The position numbers and the translations under genes are program-made. A DNA stretch of 64,000 nucleotides from positions 62,001-126,000 of the forward strand of contig NZ_JAJADQ010000005.1 in the NCBI RefSeq assembly GCF_020447315.1, in the 5' to 3' direction. Below are positions 57,772 through 64,000 of this stretch, in pieces (position 1 is the first letter of the stretch; each line of letters begins with the position of its first letter). The DNA comes from Hymenobacter nitidus (lineage in GTDB: Bacteria; Bacteroidota; Bacteroidia; Cytophagales; Hymenobacteraceae). The notes under the pieces are model-generated. The model was not told the DNA's origin. It saw nothing but the letters and a program-made list of their open reading frames with translations, and ran no database searches.

Positions 57772-59547
57772 TTAGCGGCGCCCTTGCAGGCGGGCCAGCA
57801 CATCCTCGGTGCTATAGCCTTCCACGTTGAACTCCCGGAAGCCAAACAGCGACACGGCTTCCTGCATAGTAGCCAGGTCAGCGGTGAGCAGGGTGGGCGG
57901 AATGAAGTCGGGCTCGTCGACGGGCACGCGGCAGACTACGCGGGCAAAGTGGCCGAACTGGTCGGGAGTAGCATACATGAGCGTGGCGGCTTCCGGCGTC
58001 GAAAACAGCACCGACAGCGTGCCTTCCGGGTGGCTGGCTTTCAGCGCCAGGCTTTCCTGCTGGGGCAGCAGCCGCAGAAACGACTCTAGAATCAGCTGGT
58101 TGGTGTGGGTGCCCAGCAGTACCACGGCCGCCCGCCGCCGCTTTTTCTCGCGGCGCTGGAAGTGCATAGCCGTGGCCAGCCGCAGCACTTCCGAGGGGTA
58201 AGCCGCCCGCGTCGAGTCGAACTCCTTGCTGCGCAGCAGGCGCTTGGGGTTGTAGTCGAACTGCTCCTGGGGGTTCTGGAACCGGTTGGTACCCACGATG
58301 ATCTGCTCACCGTTGGCAATGCGCTGAAACTGCGTCTGGGCCACGCTGTGCAGCTCCTGTAGCACCAGACCAATGGCCGTCGGCAGCCCGCCGGCCGCCT
58401 CAACGCGCTGAAACACGGCCCAGCCTTCACGGGCCAGCTGGTCGGTGAGGGTTTCGAGGTAGTAGGAGCCAGCGGCGGGGTCGGCTACGCGGTTCAGGCC
58501 GGCTTCCTCGCGCAGAATCACGGGCAGGTTGCGCGCCAGGCGGCTCGAAAACTCGTTTGGGCTCTGGTAAATCCGGTCGAAAGGCGCCACGCTGACCGCA
58601 TCAGCCCCGCCGAGCACGGCGGCCATGGTTTCGGTGGTCACGCGCAGCAGGTTGGTGTGCGGGTCCAGTGTGGTCTGCGACCAGGTGGAGGTAGCAGCAA
58701 AGATGCGCAGGGCCTGAGCTGCCTCTGTAGGCAGGCCGTAGGCGTGCAGCAGCGTGGCCCAGAGGCGGCGCAGGGCCCGCAGCTTGCCAATCTCGAAGAA
58801 GTAGTTGGGATTCAGCCCCACCTGCATCTGGAAAGCGGCGGCTACTTCCGCCAGGCTTACCTCGGCCGAGGGCAGTTGCTCCAGGTAGGTGGTGGCCGCC
58901 GCCAGCACAAACCCGATCTGCTGGATAACGGTGCCGCCCCGGTTGGCAAAGAAAGCCCCATTCAGGGTCAAGGCGCGAAACTCGGGCAGCTGCCGCGTCA
59001 GGGAAATAACCGTGCGCAGGTCGGCCAGCTGGTGGGCCAGGTCGGGGGTGTGGTCGGTGACGGGGTCGAAGCGCAGAAAGCCGCGCAGGCCCGCCGTGCC
59101 GGTAGCCAGCAGCCGCTCGACGAAGCCGGCCGCTCCAATCCGGACGGCATACCCAATGTAGGTAGTGGCCAGGGGCAGCCGCTCGTGCAGGAAGGTTACG
59201 TCGAAGGCCGCCGCGTCGGTTAGCTCGAAGTAGATGCCGTCGGCCCCGCGCGTCAGGGCCTCGGCCGCCAGCTCGATGGCGCGGTGGCCTTTGTCGGCGG
59301 GGCCGACGGCGTAGGTCGGCATATTCAGCCACTGGGTGTTGGGGTTCATCATCTGCCCCTGCGGCAGGCCTTCCAAAGCTTCCCGGTGGTAGAAGGGCTG
59401 CACCACAATGCCCTCCGGGGTGTGCCACTCCAGGGCGGCCTGGTCGGCTCCTTTCAAGTCGCGCCGGATGCGCTCCTGCCAGGCCGCAGTGCTGAGGGAG
59501 TCAAACTCGGAAAACGAAAGGGGCGAGGAGGGCGGGGTATCGGCCAT
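57772..59547 (-). CDS. mutA: Methylmalonyl-CoA mutase, small (beta) subunit
   Basis: 591 aa from ATG 59547 (MADTPPSSPLSFSEFDSLST). The TIM-barrel domain resembles MutB (DLKGADQAALEWHTPEGIVV, VAPFDRIYQSPNEFSSRLA, ADPAAGSYYLETLTDQLAR), but the C-terminal part lacks the DxHxxG cobalamin motif, as expected for the non-catalytic subunit that pairs with MutB. It is on the same strand as mutB and would normally precede it directly; here 1.7 kb with an opposite-strand gene and two terminators intervenes, so separate transcription is likely. Confidence 0.95.
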   Translation of the reverse strand: MADTPPSSPLSFSEFDSLSTAAWQERIRRDLKGADQAALEWHTPEGIVVQPFYHREALEGLPQGQMMNPNTQWLNMPTYAVGPADKGHRAIELAAEALTRGADGIYFELTDAAAFDVTFLHERLPLATTYIGYAVRIGAAGFVERLLATGTAGLRGFLRFDPVTDHTPDLAHQLADLRTVISLTRQLPEFRALTLNGAFFANRGGTVIQQIGFVLAAATTYLEQLPSAEVSLAEVAAAFQMQVGLNPNYFFEIGKLRALRRLWATLLHAYGLPTEAAQALRIFAATSTWSQTTLDPHTNLLRVTTETMAAVLGGADAVSVAPFDRIYQSPNEFSSRLARNLPVILREEAGLNRVADPAAGSYYLETLTDQLAREGWAVFQRVEAAGGLPTAIGLVLQELHSVAQTQFQRIANGEQIIVGTNRFQNPQEQFDYNPKRLLRSKEFDSTRAAYPSEVLRLATAMHFQRREKKRRRAAVVLLGTHTNQLILESFLRLLPQQESLALKASHPEGTLSVLFSTPEAATLMYATPDQFGHFARVVCRVPVDEPDFIPPTLLTADLATMQEAVSLFGFREFNVEGYSTEDVLARLQGRR

Positions 59548-59639
59548 AGGAAAGGGAATAGAGCCGGCAACCAGTGCCGGCGGATAGGAACGGGGTAAAG
59601 ATACCGCATTGGCCGAAGATCAAGCACAGTGGTGGTGGC

Positions 59640-59669
59640 TTGGCGCTGCCTGTTTTCCCCGTAGCTTTG
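59640..59669 (+). promoter_or_regulatory. Promoter of barrel paralogue 2 (TTG-N19-TAGCTTTG)
   Basis: TTG 59640-59642, a 19-base spacer and TAGCTTTG 59662-59669: an exact fit to the Bacteroidota consensus. Expected start near 59676, leader ~51 bases. Confidence 0.7.
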
Positions 59670-59726
59670 TCGGTTTACAACGTATCCGACTTCTTACTCA
59701 ACGTCTTCAGCTTGCCTTTTTTACCC

Positions 59727-60968
59727 ATGCCTTCCTTTTTACGCCTGCTGGCGCTACCCTTGCTCGCCGTGTCCTTCGGGGCCTCCGCCCAAGCCAATTT
59801 CCGGCCGGGCTACGTGCTTCCTGCTGCGGGGGGCGACACGCTGCGCGGCGAAGTGGACTACCGCGGTGCCCAGTATAATGCCAAGCTCAGCCGCTTCCGG
59901 GCTTCGGCCGCCGCGCCCGTAACCGAATACCAGCCCGAGCAGCTGCTGGGCTATGGCTTCACAAATGCCGAGCAGTACCAAACGCAGGTGCTGCCGGGAG
60001 CTACCTCTTCTAAGGTGTTTCTGGAGGCCCTGGCACTGGGTGCTCTTTCCCTGTTTCCCCACGTTGATGCAGAGGGCAAAGAGCACTATTTCGTACGCAA
60101 AGGCCCGGCAGCCCTGCAGGCTTTGGTGCAGCGCGACACCACCGTTACCCGCTTCAATCCTCAAACCCAGCAGCCAACTACCGTGCGCGAGCGGCAATAT
60201 CCTTTCCGGAGCGTGCTCTGGCCTCTGCTGGCCGACTGTCCCGCCACCCAGGTGGGCGTGAAGAGTATGGAGCTGAAAAGGTCGGCCCTGGTAAAAATCA
60301 TAACGGAGTACAACGTCTGCACGGGTAGCCCGGTGCGCTACGCCCAGCCCACGCGCGGGTCGAAAGTGCGGCTGGCTGCTTTTGTGCTGGGCAACAACAG
60401 CCAGATGGATGTGGAACGGGTGCAGGGCAAGAAGGTAACGTCGGACTGGACGCTGGGTGGGGGCGTAGGTCTCGATTTTGCACCGGCCTTTCTGAATCCT
60501 AAGCTGACTATGCAGCTGCAGCTGCTTTATACGCAGCATTCGTTCATCAAGGAGTATCTGGTTCCGGAGTCGCAGTTGATGAACGGTAGCGAGGGACGCC
60601 TCACCTACGACCTTGTCCAGAACTCTATCCAGATACCGGCGACATTGCGCTACACCTTTCCGAAAGGGGCGGTGCGTCCCTACTTCCATGCGGGCCCCCT
60701 ATTTGCGTTGTACACGAAAAATACGGTTCAAGCATCACTGTCTTTCAAGAATAACGCCGGTGCACCCCAAACCGACACGTATGCTATTGATATGCGCAGC
60801 TATGCCATCGGGGGCACTTTGGGCGCAGGCATTGCTATTCCCACCCAGCGCGGCGATGTTACGCTGGAGGCCCGTGGTAGCCTGACCGACGCCCTTTCCC
60901 ACGAAGCCGGGCGCATATCGGGCAAGCAGGATATTTCTGTCATTGCCGGTTTCACTTTTGGTAAATAA
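59727..60968 (+). CDS. Outer-membrane beta-barrel protein, paralogue 2 of 3
   Basis: 413 aa from ATG 59727, downstream of a good promoter. Signal peptide MPSFLRLLALPLLAVSFGAS. Mature start NFRPGYVLPAAGGDTLRGEV, then YQPEQLLGYGFTNAEQYQTQ; the Cys pair is DCPATQVG and EYNVCTGSP. The C-terminal barrel ends VIAGFTFGK. Its first 66 coding bases differ by one base from those of paralogue 3, while the rest has diverged a great deal, so the signal region was copied or converted recently. Divergent from mutA. Confidence 0.85.
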   Translation: MPSFLRLLALPLLAVSFGASAQANFRPGYVLPAAGGDTLRGEVDYRGAQYNAKLSRFRASAAAPVTEYQPEQLLGYGFTNAEQYQTQVLPGATSSKVFLEALALGALSLFPHVDAEGKEHYFVRKGPAALQALVQRDTTVTRFNPQTQQPTTVRERQYPFRSVLWPLLADCPATQVGVKSMELKRSALVKIITEYNVCTGSPVRYAQPTRGSKVRLAAFVLGNNSQMDVERVQGKKVTSDWTLGGGVGLDFAPAFLNPKLTMQLQLLYTQHSFIKEYLVPESQLMNGSEGRLTYDLVQNSIQIPATLRYTFPKGAVRPYFHAGPLFALYTKNTVQASLSFKNNAGAPQTDTYAIDMRSYAIGGTLGAGIAIPTQRGDVTLEARGSLTDALSHEAGRISGKQDISVIAGFTFGK

Positions 60969-61078
60969 CCGCGGTTAGCAGTCGGCCGATAGTGTTGACT
61001 GCCCGGAGCTTGTGCCGGCTAACCAGCAGCGCAGCGTTGCCCCCGTTTTCTATTTCTGCTTCTCTATCTCTTGCACTC

Positions 61079-62350
61079 ATGCCTTCCTTTTTACGCCTGC
61101 TGGCGCTGCCCTTGCTCGCCGTGTCCTTCGGGGCCTCCGCCCAAACCGATTTCCGGCCCGGCTACATCGTGCAGCCGGCCGGCGACACGGTGCGCGGCGA
61201 AGTAGACAACCGCAGTGCTCTGCGCAACGCTACTCAGTGCCGCTTCCGCCAGGGTGGGGCCGTGCGCGAGTATGCGCCGGCCGAGCTGCTGGCCTACGGC
61301 CTGAGTGGCGCCAAAGTATACCATAGCCGCCCCGTAACGGTGCCCGACAGCGCCGCGCAGCCGGCCCGACCGTATTTTCTGGAGGTGCTAGTGGCGGGTG
61401 CGGCCAACCTTTACTCCCGGCGCGACGCCGACGGCAAGGACCACTTCTACATCAGTACGAGCGAAGCCGCCACCACCGAGCTGGTACAGCGCCGCAAGCT
61501 GGTGCAAACCAACAACTCCTCGGAGGTGAAGGTGAGTATCCGCTACCAGGAAAAGAACCTGTTTCGCGGCACTCTGGCCGAGGCATTTGCCAGCTGCCCC
61601 AGCGTGCAGCAGCGGGTGTCGGATCTGGGCTTTACCCAAAGCGCGCTGACCGCGGTTATCAAGCGCTACAATACCTGCGTGAGCGGTACTGCGACGAATG
61701 AGAAGCAAATCTCCGTCTCGCGCCTGCCGCGCCTGACGCTGGGCATCGTGGGGGGCATCAACCGGAGCCAGCTAAAAATCACGGGATACACCAGCTACAA
61801 CGACGCCCGCTTCCCCAACGCCACCCAGCTGGTAGGCGGCCTGCGCCTGGGCCTGACGCTGCCCCGGCTCAGCGAAAAGCTCTCGGTGCAGATCGAAGCG
61901 CTCTACCAGCAGCAGGAGTTTCAGGCCGAGTATGTTACCAGCTTCGGCAGCTCTATCCCTTATAAGGAGCAGGGCCGCGTGGAGCTTACCTACCTCCGGA
62001 TACCTATTATGCTGCGCTATACCTATCCCATCGGCCGGATACGGCCGATAGCGCAGCTGGGCATCTCGACCAACTTTGGCCTGGAAGCCGTGCCTATCAT
62101 CCGGCAGCAGTCTTCTTATAATGCCGGATCGGAATACGGCACCTGGAAAGCCCCGTTGGATCCTGGGGCCGTCAGCCGCTTCGACCCCGGTGTAGTGGGC
62201 AGCCTCGGGGCGCAGCTTCAGGCCCTGGGCGGCCGCCTGATTACCATGGAGGCCCGCACGGAAAAAAGCTCCGGCTTTATCAATTCGGTTGGAATTAAGG
62301 ACACCATGTGGCACCACTACGTGCTTCTGGGCGTTAACCTGACCAAATAA
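61079..62350 (+). CDS. Outer-membrane beta-barrel protein, paralogue 3 of 3
   Basis: 423 aa from ATG 61079, chosen because the signal peptide MPSFLRLLALPLLAVSFGAS equals that of paralogue 2. Mature start DFRPGYIVQPAGDTVRGEVD, then EYAPAELLAYGLSGAKVYH; Cys pair SCPSVQQR and YNTCVSGT. The barrel region has IPIMLRYTYPIGRIRPIAQL and ends VLLGVNLTK. It follows paralogue 2 by 110 bp on the same strand, so the two form a tandem array. Function unknown. Confidence 0.85.
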   Translation: MPSFLRLLALPLLAVSFGASAQTDFRPGYIVQPAGDTVRGEVDNRSALRNATQCRFRQGGAVREYAPAELLAYGLSGAKVYHSRPVTVPDSAAQPARPYFLEVLVAGAANLYSRRDADGKDHFYISTSEAATTELVQRRKLVQTNNSSEVKVSIRYQEKNLFRGTLAEAFASCPSVQQRVSDLGFTQSALTAVIKRYNTCVSGTATNEKQISVSRLPRLTLGIVGGINRSQLKITGYTSYNDARFPNATQLVGGLRLGLTLPRLSEKLSVQIEALYQQQEFQAEYVTSFGSSIPYKEQGRVELTYLRIPIMLRYTYPIGRIRPIAQLGISTNFGLEAVPIIRQQSSYNAGSEYGTWKAPLDPGAVSRFDPGVVGSLGAQLQALGGRLITMEARTEKSSGFINSVGIKDTMWHHYVLLGVNLTK

Positions 62351-62364
62351 AGTTTCGGGGCCCG

Positions 62365-62372
62365 TACCTTTG
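62365..62372 (+). promoter_or_regulatory. Putative -7 element of the 5'-nucleotidase C-domain gene (TACCTTTG)
   Basis: Perfect TAnnTTTG match 24 bp upstream of ATG 62397; no clear -33 element. Confidence 0.4.
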
Positions 62373-62396
62373 CCCTCCGCCTATTTCCCTTTTTGC

Positions 62397-63158
62397 ATGT
62401 CTTTGTCTCGTTCTCACTTTTCCGCGCTAAGCCTGCTACTAACCGCTGGCCTCACCTTCGGCTGCCAGCGCGGCGGCTACCAGGTGAAGCCCCAGCTGGC
62501 CCCGGTTACGGCGCAGCCCGTTTCTAAAACCCTGCCCGACGACCCCAAAGCGGCGGCGACCATCGCGCCCTACCGCCAGCAGGTCAATCAGCAGATGAGT
62601 GAAGTGCTGGGCGTGGCACCGGTGGCCATTGTTAAAAACAACGGGGAGTCGCCGCTGGCTAACTTCGTAGGCGATATTCAGCGGGAGCGGGCCAGCCAGG
62701 TGCTAGGCCAGCCCATCGACCTGGGCGTGATGACCAACGGCGGACTGCGGGCCAGCCTGCCGGCCGGGCCCCTCACCCTGGGCTCGGTGTTCGAGCTGAT
62801 GCCTTTCGAGAACGAGCTGGTAGTGCTGGACGCACCCGGCCCGGTGATGCAGGATCTGCTGGCTTATACTGCCCGCATCAAAATGGCGCTGTCGAACGTG
62901 ACCTACACCGTCAGCCCCGAGGGCAAAGCCGTGAATGTTCTCATCGGCGGTAAGCCCTTCGACCCGGCCCGCACCTACACCATCGCCATTTCCGACTACC
63001 TGGCCGGGGGCGGCGACCAGATGGTGTTTTTTAAGCCGCTGAAGCCCCGCCCCACCGGCGTGCTGCTGCGCAACGCCATTGCCGACCACCTGCGCATGCT
63101 CACCAAAGAGGGCAAGCCCGTAATGGCGAGAGTTGAAGGCCGGGTGAAATTGATGTGA
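62397..63158 (+). CDS. 5'-nucleotidase C-terminal domain lipoprotein
   Basis: 253 aa; lipoprotein signal with lipobox near FGC (Cys22). From about residue 65 it matches only the C-terminal substrate-binding domain of periplasmic 5'-nucleotidases (UshA type): ESPLANFVGDIQRERASQVL, VMTNGGLRASLPAGPLTLGS, VFELMPFENELVVLDAPG and ISDYLAGGGDQMVFF. No metallophosphatase domain is present. The next gene encodes exactly that missing part. I infer that the two chains act together on the periplasmic side of a membrane. Confidence 0.88.
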   Translation: MSLSRSHFSALSLLLTAGLTFGCQRGGYQVKPQLAPVTAQPVSKTLPDDPKAAATIAPYRQQVNQQMSEVLGVAPVAIVKNNGESPLANFVGDIQRERASQVLGQPIDLGVMTNGGLRASLPAGPLTLGSVFELMPFENELVVLDAPGPVMQDLLAYTARIKMALSNVTYTVSPEGKAVNVLIGGKPFDPARTYTIAISDYLAGGGDQMVFFKPLKPRPTGVLLRNAIADHLRMLTKEGKPVMARVEGRVKLM

Positions 63159-63302
63159 GCAATGCGGGACTGTGAATAATGCACCCCGGTGCTAAGGAGA
63201 GAAGTGTGCTGATGACTCAGTACATAATCCTATAGACCCGTATTATTCATACTGCCACGTTCTTATGTACCCCCTATATTCCTCATTAGCACCTTGACTA
63301 CG

Positions 63303-64000
63303 ATGAATCGTCGCGATTTTATAAAGCATACATCGGTGGGCGCGGCCAGCCTGGGCCTGCTGGGCCTGAGCCTGCCCGCCGTGGGCCGCGAAACCCAGAA
63401 CGTGCGCCTCACCATTCTGCACACCAACGACATGCATTCGCGCATCGAGCCGTTTCCGGAGGGTAGCGCGCAATACGCGGGCATGGGCGGCATGGCCCGG
63501 CGCGCCACTTTGATCGAGCAGATTCGTAAACAGGAGCCCAATGTGCTGCTGCTCGACTCGGGCGATATCTGGCAGGGGACCCCCTACTTCAATTTCTTTA
63601 GCGGGGAGCTGGAATACAAGCTCATGACCCAGATGGGCTACGACGCCAGCACCCTGGGCAACCACGACTTCGACAACGGGCTGGAAGGCCTGAAAAAGCA
63701 GCTGCCCCACGCGGGTTTCCCGTTTCTGGTGGCCAACTACGACTTCTCCCAGACCATTCTGGCCGGGCAGTTCAAGCCGTACAAGGTGTTTGAGAAGGCC
63801 GGCATGCGCATCGGCGTGTTCGGTATTGGCATCGAAATGGCCGGCCTGATTTCGGACCGCAACATCGGGGGCACCAAGTACCTCGACCCAGTGGCTACCT
63901 CCCAGGCCATGGTGGCCCAGCTGCGCGGAGCCGAGCGGTGCGACATGGTTATCTGCCTTTCCCACCTGGGCTACAAATACGAAAGCGCCAAGATGGACGA
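63303..64000 (+). CDS. 5'-nucleotidase/metallophosphatase N-terminal domain protein, 3' end outside window
   Basis: Starts at ATG 63303: MNRRDFIKHTSVGAASLGLL is a twin-arginine-type export signal (RRDFIK). The calcineurin-like metallophosphatase motifs follow: LTILHTNDMHSR (DxH), LLLDSGDIWQGTP (GDxxQG), STLGNHDFDNG (GNHD) and CLSHLGYKYES. At least 232 residues are visible and no stop occurs before the edge. Members hydrolyse 5'-nucleotides or cyclic 2',3'-nucleotides in the periplasm. Pairs with the C-domain gene 145 bp upstream. Confidence 0.9.
   Translation, partial: MNRRDFIKHTSVGAASLGLLGLSLPAVGRETQNVRLTILHTNDMHSRIEPFPEGSAQYAGMGGMARRATLIEQIRKQEPNVLLLDSGDIWQGTPYFNFFSGELEYKLMTQMGYDASTLGNHDFDNGLEGLKKQLPHAGFPFLVANYDFSQTILAGQFKPYKVFEKAGMRIGVFGIGIEMAGLISDRNIGGTKYLDPVATSQAMVAQLRGAERCDMVICLSHLGYKYESAKMD

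Overview
The window comes from a GC-rich Bacteroidota chromosome, most likely Hymenobacter or a close relative. Supporting signs are type IX secretion (T9SS) C-terminal sorting domains, DUF5916 and DUF5723-type outer-membrane proteins, a Bacteroidota-style LptD, BlaI/M56 pairs, and many upstream motifs matching the Bacteroidota promoter TTG-N19/20-TAnnTTTG. I see no tRNA, rRNA, CRISPR array, transposase or phage gene. The assignment rests on reading protein motifs by eye; no database search was possible.

Layout. 1-7.6 kb: a TIGR01777 epimerase (runs off the left edge), a pterin pair (folE and a PTPS-like gene), a secreted coiled-coil protein, and an operon of an M1 metallopeptidase with a C-terminal barrel-like region plus a degenerate pyrophosphatase-like lipoprotein. 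7.7-10.3 kb: the translation cluster rpsP-rimM-trmD-rplS. 10.5-18.3 kb: fatty-acid desaturase, RluA-type pseudouridine synthase, panB, lptD, divergent cell-wall amidase and an MlaD-like protein. 18.4-28.5 kb: acyl-CoA carboxylase carboxyltransferase, a small lower-GC islet, HPP-family and other membrane proteins, a SirB1-type protein, redoxin, phosphopantetheinyl transferase, WD40, DivIVA-like protein and folB. 28.6-35.8 kb: blaI-M56 pair with three operator-like palindromes, DUF5916 protein, VOC protein and meaB. 36-50 kb: envelope and housekeeping genes including two related T9SS beta-propellers. 50.3-53.9 kb: an hxlR/metallo-hydrolase divergon, then an accessory patch with a 21-bp tandem repeat and a palindromic element. 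53.9-62.4 kb: methylmalonyl-CoA mutase genes mutB and mutA separated by a barrel gene whose two paralogues lie just beyond mutA. 62.4-64 kb: a 5'-nucleotidase divided over two genes, the second running off the right edge.

How the genes work together. The acyl-CoA carboxylase subunit, MeaB and both mutase subunits form much of a propionyl-CoA to succinyl-CoA route. FolE, the PTPS-like enzyme, FolB and PanB belong to pterin/folate and pantothenate synthesis. LptD, MlaD, the amidase, the L,D-transpeptidase and the beta-barrels build and maintain the envelope.

The least explained signals are non-coding or arrangement features. They include a ~150-bp element with ~33-bp near-perfect inverted ends (two copies), ten tandem 21-bp units that encode a leucine heptad, a ~100-bp hairpin module at the 3' ends of two unrelated genes, the barrel paralogue inside the mut locus, and two barrel paralogues with almost identical signal-peptide DNA.
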